A program made the translations under genes and the position numbers. A DNA stretch of 64,000 bases, from NCBI GenBank assembly GCA_034231615.1, contig CM067318.1:33885382-33949381 (forward strand). Reading direction: 5' to 3'. This DNA comes from Meghimatium bilineatum (Eukaryota > Mollusca > Gastropoda > Stylommatophora > Philomycidae). How positions within the stretch are numbered: the stretch's first letter is position 1; the number at the start of each line of letters is the position of its first letter. Shown here piece after piece: positions 22,821-33,144 of the stretch. The notes under the pieces are model-generated. The model was not told the origin of the DNA. It saw only the letters and a program-made list of their open reading frames with translations, and did no database searches.

Positions 22821-23500
22821 TTCATTCTGTTAACCAATAGAACCCGAATAACCTCATTTCTATTGCGTACAGGAGCTGGGTTTACTGGCAATAATTCGTA
22901 TGGTTTGATATTTAATGATGTATGGCTTGTATTTATATGTCGTTCCAAGCGAACATGTTGCATTGAATCATTACTTAGAACACAGTAACATATTAAACAC
23001 TGTAGGTAGCTGTTGCCTACCATTACTATCATTAACTGCAAAATCATATTTGTAGTAATCACCCTTGTACAAAATCTTTTTTAATGTAGACATTGCATTC
23101 AATAAAATTCAAATGAACACAACTACAAATAACATAAATAAAATAAATTAATATCATTTTCACTTTTAAAACTAGAATATTACTAAATGCATAATTACAA
23201 GAAGCTATACACTAATCTTGGCATACGCCGTGGCTGAGGAAAACAGAACTGCTTCGCACTTTACATCAGTACGAGATTTTCTTTCGTACAGACTCAAATT
23301 AACTGTAGTTAAAAAGTAAGTTTCATTTGGAACAATAATTATTTCTTTTGAATTTTATTAAATATATTTTTTCAATCAATAATGAGTGAAAATGCTATAA
23401 AATTGCATAACAATGGAGTATTTACAGTAACACACAATGCCAATGAGCTTTACAAAGAACGCACATACTCAGATCAGAACATAGGATATAGCTACGATCA
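22821..23500. other. Unassigned AT-rich sequence
   Basis: No coding or repeat feature recognised. The 69-codon frame at 23382-23591 runs into the inverted-repeat arm and looks incidental. Confidence 0.4.
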
Positions 23501-23712
23501 AGTACAAATAACTGTATACAAGACAATCTCAGCGTTTCAAAGTGAAGGTTTTTTTCACGGCAATACACGACATGCTGTGAACAGATTTTAAAAACAGTAA
23601 CACAATCACAAAGACATTAGACGGCAGACATTTAACATCAGAGACATCCAAGGCAACACTATCGTACATATACACAAGTATTGTCGTAGAGACGCACATT
23701 AAAAAGCAATGG
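23501..23712 (+). mobile_element. Inverted-repeat arm 1 of a Penelope-like remnant
   Basis: Contains GTACAAATAACTGTATACAA, TTAGACGGCAGACATTTAAC and ATATACACAAGTATTGTCGT. The same order occurs in the reverse complement of 24600-24834 (about 70 percent identity by eye). A third, plus-strand relative is at 59235-59425. Confidence 0.75.
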
Positions 23713-23884
23713 GTAATGAGAACTAAATAACTAAATCAAACAATTATCCCTGAAAACAACATGAATGACAAAACAACAAAGCCCACCCCACCCTTTCCCC
23801 ACATCTAAATAAAAAATGATCGTTACTAAGACCACAAACTTAAGATACCACACTGCAATATATAGAGATTTTCAATAGTATATT

Positions 23885-24447
23885 TGTTATTCGTAAGCGG
23901 CGCATAATCTTACTGCAGTGACCCAATATTTGTTATATCGTAAGCGGCGCATAATCTTACTGCAGTGACCCAACATTTGTTATATCGTAAGCGGCGCATA
24001 ATCTTACTGCAGTGACCCAATATTTGTTATATCGTAAGCGGCGCATAATCTTACTGCAGTGACCCAATATTTGTTATATCGTAAGCGGCGCATAATCTTA
24101 CTGCAGTGACCAAATATTTGTTATATCGTAAGTGGCGCATAATCTTACTGCAGTGACCCAATATTTGTTATATCGTAAGCGGCGCATAATCATACTGCAG
24201 TGACCCAATATTTGTTATATCGTAAGCGGCACATAATCTTACTGCAGTGACCCAATATTTGTTATATCGTAAGCGGCGCATAATCTTACTGCAGTGAACC
24301 AATATTTGTTATATCGTAAGTGGCGCATAATCTTACTGCGGCGACCCAATATTTGTTATATCGTAAGTGGCGCATAATCTTACTGCAGTAACCCAATATT
24401 TGTTATATCGTAAGCGGCGCATAATCTTACTGCAGTGACCCAATATC
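23885..24447. repeat. 47-bp minisatellite, 12 copies
   Basis: The unit is GTAAGCGGCGCATAATCTTA, CTGCAGTGACCCAATATTTG and TTATATC. It is highly homogeneous, with a few GTGGCG and CATACTG variants. The right-most unit merges into the end of the GIY-YIG reading frame, so the unit appears to include the last codons of that gene. Confidence 0.96.
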
Positions 24448-24570
24448 ACGGACACTAAGATGATTATTGACATTGAAATACAGAGCGACATGAGTATGTG
24501 TTATGTGGTTGATGACATGAAGATGTCGGAAGAAACGATCACTTAATCTTTTGCCAGTTTCTGTTATTAT
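24427..24570 (-). mobile_element. GIY-YIG endonuclease fragment (Penelope-like element)
   Basis: Minus-strand translation: IITETGKRLSDRFFRHLHVI, then HVALYFNVNNHLSVRDI and stop. This matches the second half of the GIY-YIG nuclease domain as found at the C-terminus of Penelope-like retroelements (xxGETGRxLxxRFxEHxxDI ... VAxHFN..xHSxxDI). The GIY and YIG core strands are missing and the reading ends after about 47 codons. Lying inside the inverted-repeat structure 23501-24834, it argues for a Penelope-like remnant. Other GIY-YIG proteins remain possible. Confidence 0.65.
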
Positions 24571-24599
24571 GTTGTTGTATAGTTTTCACTTCTTTCACA

Positions 24600-24834
24600 A
24601 TTTCTTTTATTTCATACTCATTTCCTATACGTGTTTTAATGCGTGGCTATATGACAATACTTGTGTATACGTTACATTGACTTTCTCTGCTGTTAAATGT
24701 CTGCCGTCTAATGATGTGACAGTGTCATTATTTTTAGTGTTTTTACCGTTTGATTACTGTTTGTCTTGTATTTACTTGAAAAAGACTTTAAGGTCAAAAC
24801 GCTGAAACTGTATTGAATACTGTTATTTGTATTT
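24600..24834 (-). mobile_element. Inverted-repeat arm 2 of the Penelope-like remnant
   Basis: The reverse complement carries TACAAATAACAGTATTCAAT, TTAGACGGCAGACATTTAAC and GTATACACAAGTATTGTCAT, collinear with arm 1. It contains an extra block of about 25 bases (GACCTTAAAGTCTTTTTCAA). Confidence 0.75.
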
Positions 24835-25089
24835 TTAAATACCAATACCCATACCAATAGGTTTCATGACCTGTTTGTTCATTATAAAGGTGATGGACCC
24901 TGTGTTTAACGTAAATACAATAAACATAATTTTTTGAAACATGTCTGTATTTGTACCTGAAAATGTAGCATGCCATTAATTAACTAAATTCCCAACCTCC
25001 CTTGAGATCACCTCATATCCCCTGTTTGAGAATCATTGAACTACAATGTATTATATAGTTACAAGTGCAAGTTTACAATGTTGCATACT
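24835..25089. other. Unassigned
   Basis: CCCCTGTTTGAGAATCATTG at 25019-25038 faintly resembles a hAT-type right end. Nothing else seen. Confidence 0.3.
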
Positions 25090-26345
25090 GTTGCACATGT
25101 GCGATTCTGCAATATCTTATGCAAATCCACAGGTGAGAAACTACAATGTCTTATACGGTAGTACATGTGAGAAACCACAATGTCTTATACGGTAGTACAG
25201 GTGAGAAACTACAATGTCTTATACGGTAGTACAGGTGAGAAACTACAATGTCTTATACGGTAGTACAGGTGAGAAACTACAATGTCTTATACGGTAGTAC
25301 AGGTGAGAAACTACAATGTCTTATACTGTAGTACAGGTGAGAAACTACAATGTCTTATACGGTAGTACAGGTGAGAAACTACAATGTCTTATACGGTAGT
25401 ACAGGTGAGAAACTACAATGTCTTATACGATAGTACAGGTGAGAAACTACAATGTCTTATATGGTAGTACAGGTGAGAAACTACAATGTCTTATACGGTA
25501 GTACAGGTGAGAAACTACAATGTCGTATACGGTAGTACAGGTGAGAATCTACAATGTCTTATACGGTAGTGCAGGTGAGAAACTACAATGTCTTATACGG
25601 TAGTGCAGGTGAGAAACTACAATGTATTATACGGTAGTGCAGGTGAGAAACTACAATGTCTTATACGGTAGTACAGGTGAGAAACTACAATGTCTTATAC
25701 GGTAGTGCAGGTGAGAATCTACAATGTCTTATACGGTAGTACATGTGAGAAACTACAATGTCTTATACGGTAGTGCAGGTGAGAAACTACAATGTCTAAT
25801 GTAGTTGCACAGGTGATGATAGACGAAGTCTAAGACATACCACAGGAGAGACACTAAGATATAGTATACAGTAGCACATTTGATAATCTACGATATCATA
25901 TACATTAGTACAGGTGAGAATCTAAGATATTTTATGCATTAGTACAGGTGAGGATTTAAGATATCTTATACAATAGCACAGGTGAGGATCTACGATATGA
26001 TATATAGTAGCACAGGTGAGGCTCTACGACATCATATATAGTAGAATATTTCATGATCTACGATGTTATATACCGTAGCACTGGTGAGGATCGACGGTGT
26101 CTTAGACAGCAGGACAGGTGAGGTTCTACAATGATGTATACAGTAGTATAAGTAACGATCTTCGATGTCTTATACCACAGCACAAGTGAGAATCTACAAT
26201 GACTTACACATTAGCTCAGGTGAGAAACTACGGAGTCTTATATAGTAGCGCATGTAAGAATATATGATGATTATACGCTAGCGCAAGTGAGAATATATGA
26301 TGATTATACAGTAGCGCAAGTGGGAATAAACGATATTTTATACAT
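25090..26345. repeat. 34-bp satellite, homogeneous left, decayed right
   Basis: Some 20 near-identical units of CAGGTGAGAAACTACAATGT plus CTTATACGGTAGTA lie between 25120 and 25810. From 25810 to 26345 the same unit continues with strong divergence and variable length (GATCTACGATATnATATATA forms). The old edge and young core are typical of expansion from the inside. Confidence 0.95.
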
Positions 26346-26655
26346 AGATAAATCTTCAATGGTTTTTTGCTATTGAGATAAGTATAGTTTTCTCTAATCA
26401 TACTCATTCTTCTGCTTTTTCATGTGCTTTTTTTCTGTCTTATTGTAATTGTCTTCCATTTTCGTTGTCTTATGCGCTTTCCTGTATTATCAACGTTTCC
26501 ACCTCTCTCCCCATCATACTATGTTTCTATTTTTTATAATATTTCTTTTTGGTGTCATGATAAGACATTTTAGTCGTAACTTTGCTTGTTTTTGTGTTGC
26601 CGTTTTACTTGCGCTTTTGTTTTCTTGGTCTTTGTTATTGTGTTGTGTTTGTTTG
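26346..26655. other. Unassigned T-rich sequence
   Basis: T- and C-rich on the plus strand. No feature. Confidence 0.4.
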
Positions 26656-27983
26656 TTTGTTTTTCGTTCGCTCCATTGTAACCATCACGGATATCCGTGC
26701 GATTTCCGCCGGGAGCGTGATTACGTTGTGCCACCGTTATGCGCCTTGTTAGGCCTAGCACATCCGATTTCGGCATGCCTTGACAATTCGGGTGGGCTAC
26801 CCTTAGCCTGTGACAGCCTCTATATCTGTCTCCAGGCACGCGTAGTGAAGACTCTACGCCCAGACGATTTTCTTGCTCTCGTCTCACTCGAACGAGGTGT
26901 TCCACTGTCTATGAACTTGCCTCGTGTAATTGGACGTGCTGTGCCTGTGCCCATTAGGTACTGAACCGTTTCTCATCCATGAGCCTGGTTCCTTAAGGGG
27001 AAGAACTCAACAGAGGAGTTGGACCCTGGCTCTTTCGCCCTCTTAGCCGAGGTGTCATTCACCGACATCGTGTACCCCTTGTCCAAGTTCGAGTCTCACA
27101 CCACGCGTTTGAGAGCAAGGCGTTCTCGAGCTGAGCGTCCTTGTCCCAATAGCGCCTGAGCCCATCAGGTACTGAACCCTTTCTCTCTTCAAGTGTATTT
27201 CCGGTGTATGAAAACCTGACAGTAGAGTTGGGCCAGGGCTAAATCGTTGTCCCTTTTGTGCCTGAGCGAATCGAGTACGGAACCCTTTCTCTCTGCAAGT
27301 TACTTCCGGTATAGGAAATCTTGACAGTAGAGTTGGGCCAGGACTGCCATCGTTGTCCCTATCGTGCCTACACCCATCGGGTACAGAACCCTTTCTCTTT
27401 GCAAGCATATTTCCGGTTTAGGAAGGCTCGACATTAGAGTTGGGTTAGGTCTTTTGCTTTACCAAACGCCGATGGATGTATCTGGGTCTCTGCCTGTTAG
27501 GAACTCTGGTAACTAGAAGCCCGTCTCGAGCTGACGGAGCTTGTAGTTCCCTTTCCTAGGGACTTTTCACTTTCTATTTGCAGTTCGCGCTGCCCTCTAG
27601 CGCTGTTCTGCCCTTTCATTGTTTCATTGTACTCTGTATGAAACATATTTGTCTCTCGCCATGCATTTACCTTTACGTGCATTTTACATTGGCCGCCCCT
27701 CCAATGTTCGGACTGGACTGACTAGCTTCACTGTATGTCGACAGTGTCGCTATATGTGGTGCAGCTGGTGGTGTCGGAGATATTGTCTGTCTCTTGTGCA
27801 GTCAAATCTCTTTCCATCTGCTACCTCCACATTCTCGGACACGATCCCCAAATGATTTGGCCAGAATCAGCACGAGCTGCTGTATTTCTGTTTCCAGGGT
27901 GCACCGCGTGGAGGTACATTTGGGATCTTGGTTATCTGCTAACCCTGGGTCCGCCTAGAGCAATGCGTTCCCTTTGCACCCCA
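26656..27983 (+). mobile_element. Family A composite repeat, copy 4 (reference copy)
   Basis: Order of parts: a T-rich start with CGTTCGCTCCAT; a perfect 14-base palindrome CACGGATATCCGTG (26686-26699); CGATTTCCGCCGGGAGCG; a tRNA-like segment (27040-27107); three units of about 105 bases (27160-27470), each with CCCTTTCTCTyTGCAAG, TTTCCGGTnTAGGAA and AGAGTTGGGCCAGG; and CTAGAAGCCCGTCTCGAGCT. The end domain holds GGCCGCCCCTCCAATGTTCG and terminates CCCTTTGCACCCCA at 27983. Start and end are shared by all four long copies, so this is a defined element. It has no terminal inverted repeats, poly(A) or long reading frame. It could be a solo LTR, a non-autonomous element with internal tandem repeats, or a large composite SINE. 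I cannot decide. Confidence 0.9.
27040..27107 (+). promoter_or_regulatory. tRNA-like segment with Pol III boxes in family A copy 4
   Basis: TTAGCCGAGGTGTC (A box, TRGCNNAG core) at 27042 is followed by AAGTTCGAGTCTC (B box) at 27085. The spacing of about 42 bases is right for an internal Pol III promoter. Confidence 0.5.
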
Positions 27984-28145
27984 TTGTGTTGTGTAATTTC
28001 ATATTAGTAATACTCCTTACATGTTTTTTTTCCGATGTCTTATACAGTAATATAAAAAATTGTAAGCAGTGTTATTAATATCAAAATACACAACATATTT
28101 TTTTTAATTTTTACATGATTTAGTTTTTTAAGGTTTCTTATACAG

Positions 28146-28440
28146 TAATAGTTGATAGTGAGCTCGCTTTCTATCACCGGGTGATAGCACAGCGCGTCAG
28201 GTTCGAAACCACATTTGAACAAACACAAATCCGGGTTGTACTTTCTCGCTAGGAACGACCACTCCTCCAGCCGACTCAGTTGTAAATGAGTACCTCACGC
28301 ATGTGTTAGGGGAGCTAAAGACAGCAAGGAAGGGAACTGGCAATCCCACATAATAGTTTCTGCGACTATATGAAGAGTTATCTTGATCCTGGATGGCAGG
28401 TTTCTGCCATGTGACCTAATATTACCTGTATACAGTAATA
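28146..28440 (+). mobile_element. tRNA-derived SINE
   Basis: GGTTCGAAACC at 28200-28210 is a perfect Pol III B box. TAGTGAGCTCG at 28157 is an acceptable A box 43 bases upstream. The body has CCAGCCGACTCAGTTGTAAA, TGAGTACCTCACG and AAGACAGCAAGGAAGGGAAC, blocks I associate with invertebrate (including molluscan) tRNA SINEs. The 3' end is uncertain. Flanking target duplications are not evident. Confidence 0.75.
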
Positions 28441-29215
28441 CAGTAGCAGAGGTGATAGTCCACATTCTCAGAAACATTTCTTTCTTGATGGAATTGTGTA
28501 ATGTGTACCTATCAAGAGAATGGAAATGAACATGAACGACACCATTAAAAAATAGAATTGTTACCACTCTATATGATCCATGAACCCAAACCCAACACTG
28601 TCAAAGTGTACACACATACATACAAGAAGATGAATATTACATACATCAACATGAGAAAATAATCTATATCGAACTCCTCTCCTAGCAATTTGTGTTATTG
28701 ACCTTTAGAGCAGCAGCTAGAACATTCTATTTCACTGTGATAATTATCCTCTACTGTACTGTGATAATTATCCTCTACTGTACTGTGTTCCTGTTTAAGC
28801 TCATTATAACTCTGTGCGCATTGTACTCACAAACAGTATTCTTTAAATTATATCAGTACAACTGAACCAACACCTTCAAATTCAACTTACCTGCATCAGG
28901 TGCATGATCAAGAACCTGGAATAGAGTACCGTGTTGCACCGTACCTTAGATCAGCATCAAACAGGCAGTACTAGATTTCTTTGATGTGACTATTGAGCAA
29001 ACATTGTCGTTTCAAGTTCATGTAATACAACAAGTCATGTGTCACTATTTATGTCTTCAAACACTACCAGGTGCTTCCTGACAAGATCGTTGCTTGTTGA
29101 CCATACGTCAGCTAGAAGATGTAAGAAAATGTCAGTCGAGCATGCTCACTTACTGTATACATTACCGCGGATTAACATCAAAAGATTCGATATTTACAGA
29201 TCAGAAAACATGTAG
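28441..29215. other. Mostly unassigned; small duplication and a possible mini-exon
   Basis: CTGTGATAATTATCCTCTAC occurs twice in tandem at 28734-28787 (27-bp period). On the minus strand 28944 to 28891 lies between TCTAAG and GTAAGT and reads TVQHGTLFQVLDHAPDA. This is coding-like but only 54 bases and without a good pyrimidine tract. See findings. Confidence 0.3.
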
Positions 29216-29575
29216 TTGCGCCTGAGTTATATTTATGATCTGAGAACGATAGAAATCGGTAACACTAGATGGCAACTTGTGTTTGCTTCCTGTCTGGTGC
29301 ATATTATCAAAGAAATTTGTCACTCGAGAGCGGTTCTTATTTGTCCACCTAAGAAGAATAACTATCGCGAAGCTCAAGTCTTGAAAACATTAGCATGGAA
29401 TTCTGCTAAGCCAGAATGTTGGTGTTATCTAATTTCTAATACTGCATGTCATGCATGCTTTTTTCCTGTAGATGTGTATTTCAATCCCGTGGAATTACCA
29501 GCAATAAATCTATTATATCCTTTGGTGCAATGGTGTGGCTTCTTTAGACTCCCCCAGGAAGACCTCAACTATTAA
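29216..29575 (+). CDS. Unidentified 119-codon open frame, doubtful
   Basis: ATG to TAA with internal blocks SRAVLICPPKKNNYREAQVL and FNPVELPAINLLYPLVQ. It is long for such AT-rich DNA, yet I recognise no family, and the base composition does not differ from its surroundings. An acceptor-like CTTTTTTCCTGTAG lies inside it near 29470, so the 3' third alone might be an exon. It could equally be a chance frame or transposon relic. Confidence 0.2.
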   Translation: MRLSYIYDLRTIEIGNTRWQLVFASCLVHIIKEICHSRAVLICPPKKNNYREAQVLKTLAWNSAKPECWCYLISNTACHACFFPVDVYFNPVELPAINLLYPLVQWCGFFRLPQEDLNY

Positions 29576-29599
29576 AAAATACTTTAAAAAGACGCTTAT

Positions 29600-29705
29600 C
29601 CACCTCCTTCCCATTCCTGAACTTTCCTCTTAAGTTCATGAATCCTAGTTCTTGTTGGTCTTCATGTTGCCCTCGTTGTTTACCTCTTGGTCTTCTTTCC
29701 TATAC
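29600..29705 (-). mobile_element. Possible LINE C-terminal scrap
   Basis: The reverse complement reads RRPRGKQRGQHEDQ, like the GRPRxRWxD block near the end of many LINE proteins. Short and tentative. Confidence 0.3.
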
Positions 29706-29715
29706 ATTATACAAC

Positions 29716-29775
29716 AATATATACACGCGCGCGCATATGCGCGCGAGTACACACACACGCACACACATATATGGT
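29716..29775. repeat. Mixed (CA)n/(CG)n microsatellite
   Basis: The alternating purine-pyrimidine tract ACACGCGCGCGCATATGCGCG, followed by CA repeats, is a potential Z-DNA former. Confidence 0.9.
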
Positions 29776-30260
29776 TTGTCTTTCTCATGTTCTCTATTCT
29801 TTCAAATAAATTATTTCCTACATCAACAAATATTGGTACTAAACCACTTTGTAACTTGCGTTTTGCCGATGATATCGGCCTCTTCGTAGGATACCAATCT
29901 AAACTCGAGAAACTGAATTACCATTATTATGCTACCAATGTCAAACATGGACAATAACAACAGAATCTAAAATAAAACTTAGTACAACAGAAATTACTTG
30001 TCTACGTAGAATCTTCGGAGTAACAATACAGAGACAGAATCAGGAACGAAACATCAGAAGACGAACAAACACAATGACAATCCTGGATTACACTAGAAGA
30101 CAACAGATTAAGTAGTTTTCGCATGCTTTCAGACAACAATCAAACAGCTCCCTCAAAAAAGTATTACTATACAGACACGATGTATACAAAGCCAGGACAG
30201 ATCATGCAAAAGATGGATTATAGAAAATAAAAGAGTCAACGAAAACAAATATATATGAAG
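29776..30260 (+). mobile_element. LINE-K fragment: RT FADD box and C-terminus
   Basis: The frame from 29810 reads CNLRFADDIGLFVGYQSKLE, the catalytic FADD box of a non-LTR RT. In another frame further on, TCLRRIFGVTIQRQNQE and LDYTRRQQIK match the C-terminal domain of the copy at 46226-48290. Stops and shifts show decay. Confidence 0.8.
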
Positions 30261-30434
30261 CACACAAAAAAAACCATCTCCAGAGAACTCTTCTACCCCT
30301 GAACCCCTGACTCTGCAAAACATAAAGGGCTATACAGCGATAAGAAAGAAATAAAACTATGAGATACAAAGGTATGATGGTGTTCCTCTTTCTCAAGAAA
30401 TAACCCATTAAAAAAGCGGTGAACAAGAAGAAAA

Positions 30435-30715
30435 ATCAAATAATTTGTGGTTTTCTAATTTAGTTTGGGTTTGTGGGTTCCTAGAGGCCCGATAAGTCAT
30501 AGTTGTGCCAGGAAGGATCTTTTGCAGAGTGCAGAACGTTCCGAGTAGGAGCGTTTTCTGATTTTTCTTTTCCGCTTCGGTCTCTTGTAAATTGCCGCAG
30601 TGTTCTTTCTTTTTCAAATTTAATTATGTCGGCGGTGATTTGGGTGTGCCAAGCTGACCGATCAAGAGCTGTAGTCTCCCAGGAGCTAGAATCGATGCCG
30701 CATTGCTTCAGTGCA
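30435..30715 (-). mobile_element. LINE C-terminal fragment with degraded zinc finger
   Basis: Minus strand: LKQCGIDSSSWETTALDRSA, then WHTQITADIIKFEKERTLRQ and, shifted, FCTLQKILPGTTMTYRASR. The order matches LINE ORF2 ends of the kind LKxCxIDxxTWExxAxDRxxWR ... FEExR ... FxCxxCxRxFxSRIGLxSHxRxH. The cysteine/histidine finger is broken by a frameshift. Confidence 0.65.
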
Positions 30716-30734
30716 CATATATTTTCGTGCTTCG

Positions 30735-30830
30735 AAGATATATGTATGTTAAGACAGACTACTCATGAGATATAAAGATATATGTAAAGTTAGACGGGTC
30801 ACTCCTGAGATATATGTATGACAGACAAGA
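30735..30830. repeat. About 46-bp tandem repeat, left part
   Basis: Two and a half units with GATATATGTAnnTTAnACrGr and CACTCCTGAGATATAAA. The same unit reappears at 32240-32372. Confidence 0.8.
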
Positions 30831-32239
30831 CAAACGGTGATGACTGAACTGCTACTAGAACATACTCCAACGTGAAAACCATCACATGTGTATTATATAC
30901 ATACATATGTAACTTTATTACAGATTGATCATTCCACGACATATACACCCTGAGTACAACATTAAGCAATTATAATCATCACGTTCAATAATCAATATAA
31001 ACTTCAGTAGCGATATGACTTTAATTCCACAAAACAATTCTGAATCTTCAAAGTCCGCAAGATAATTGAGATAATCCTTTGGTTCAGCAATAAATATAAA
31101 CTTCCCGCTCAGAAACGATATATCTTTGATTCCGCAAGATAATATTTTGGTTAATGTAAGACAATCTTCCAGTTCAGCAGCGAAATCTTCCAGTTCTTCC
31201 TTAACCTGTGGACCTCTTGGATTTCAGAATCTTGTCAACCTAGCTATAATCAACTTCTTAGCTGCAGAACAATGTCTAGCGTTTCACCGGGGAAACTTCT
31301 AGATTCTGACTACAACGGTCTAAGATAACTGTGAACTCTCCAGTGCGCAAGTCCTAACTTCTTGACTTCTGACGTCTCGAAGTCTGCTAATCACCGTCTG
31401 GCAGTAGTTTCCCTTTCACTGCTGGAGTCGGCAACTCCAGACCCTAACTCTCCGAAAATTCAAGTAGGAACCCCGAAAAACTAGAGAATAGCCCTTTTTG
31501 TGGCTCAATACGTCTCTGCCCCGTTGTGTGTGTCCAAGTATTTCATTCGTCTTTTCGAGACAGTCTTCTCACACAAGCTAACAACTATTTTGTCTTCTGT
31601 CAATCTTACTTCTAAGACTTCCCCTTTTCTATATTAAAACTCCTATCAGAGGATTTCCCCATTTCACGAAACGACTAGCAATAACTAATTTCCATTTTAA
31701 TTAATTCTTTCACCTTTATATTCTGGCGTCTTGTATTTCCACATACCTGCAACTCCGCCATCCCGATAGAATAGCTAATGGGTTCTTAGTTGTGTTAATT
31801 TATGCGTTCCCATGTGTAGTCGAATCTGCATTTCTCTCTGGTCATAGTGTGTCCCGGTCTGTCAACTTCCTGGATTGAATTACTGATGTATGTAAAATGT
31901 ACTGTGGGAAACAATGTTAATCCTTTGTTCTGACTCTCTCTTCGACCAGGTGTCTCCATGCTATAATGAATTCCTGGCCATCCATTTGTATCGCTCTTAA
32001 AATGACCTGTCATTTTCTCGATGACACCCTAAAATGTATGGGAAAACTCTTTACTTGAAATGTGTATTTCTGACCGTTCATCAAACTCTCACATGGCTTA
32101 TGTTTCCAGTCACTCCCGGAGAGATAGGGAATTCCGTAATGAGATCCTGATTCAATTAACTCGTACATCCGGTATTTTTCATTCCGCAGGAGCGTCGTTT
32201 TTATAGAAGGGGGTAAGAGGATAGAAGTCCCCTATATGA
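30831..32239. other. 1.4-kb unassigned block between two parts of one array
   Basis: GC rises in 31200-31560 (CTCCAGACCCTAACTCTCCG region). No reading frame or terminal repeat was recognised. Because the same 46-bp unit lies on both sides, this block may be an insertion of an unknown element, or the array may have two separate origins. Confidence 0.35.
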
Positions 32240-32372
32240 TACTATAACATATGTAAAGACAGGCCACTCCTGAGATACAAAGATATATGTACGTTAAGAA
32301 AGGCCACACTTGAGATACAAAGATATATGTAAAGATAGGCCACTCCTGAGATATAAAGATGTATGTAATATA
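32240..32372. repeat. About 46-bp tandem repeat, right part
   Basis: Three units with ATATGTAAAGAyAGGCCACT then CCTGAGATACAAAG. Compare 30735-30830. Confidence 0.85.
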
Positions 32373-33144
32373 TGAAATAAATGTTATTTTTCTCATGACA
32401 TAATTGTCTCCCCACAATCATTTATTACATAAGGCTACACCATAGCCCCTAACATGAACAAGCCAGAATACATTCCTATAGGACTTCAGCAAAAAGACTC
32501 AGTTGCAATCAACTAGGCAGAATAACTTTAGCGCCAATCAGGTAACCACACGATAAGACATAAAAGTCCCCAGACGCCTTAGATAACCAGGAATGGACTC
32601 TTTCCTAGGTTTAAAGGGCGCGCCTCGGCCAAATGAGGCACATCCACCAGTTAAGAAAGAAACTTATTACATTAATCAAGATTGGAACATTTCGAGAATA
32701 CTAATTGTGAATGAATTATCACGACTAAGCTTCATACTTGAGGCATAATGTCTCTGCAAATTGTCTTGAGTTTAAGTTATCTATCCCCGTCACCGGCATT
32801 TGAGCATTCGAACCGTTCAGAAAGCAATGACAAATTCCTTAATCTATTTATATTGCCTAGAAAGTCACTGACGCCAAAATATGTTGGGTTAATGGCTACG
32901 TCCTGCAATAGGATACGCTACCAATTTTTCTTCTTTTAAATTGTTAGTTTAAAGCTTTTTCAAAATAATATGGTTATGAGTTATGATTTCAGGTTATCAT
33001 TAGCGCACACTGAACAAGTCCATTGGTGCTCCGATCTCCTTCTCAATAAATTTATCAGAGTGAAGCACACGACAGTTCCAGTTTGATAATACTGTATCAT
33101 TGTTTTCGTACATATATTGTTTCTCTCAACGGGTTGTTCCGATA
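32373..33144. other. Unassigned sequence
   Basis: No feature recognised. Confidence 0.4.

Noticed and set aside
23885-24447. A CRISPR-like array with 47-bp period
   Set aside because: The whole 47-base period is conserved, so there are no spacers.
28146-28240. A functional tRNA gene
   Set aside because: Boxes are present but no acceptor, anticodon or D stems can be paired into a cloverleaf. The body continues as a SINE.
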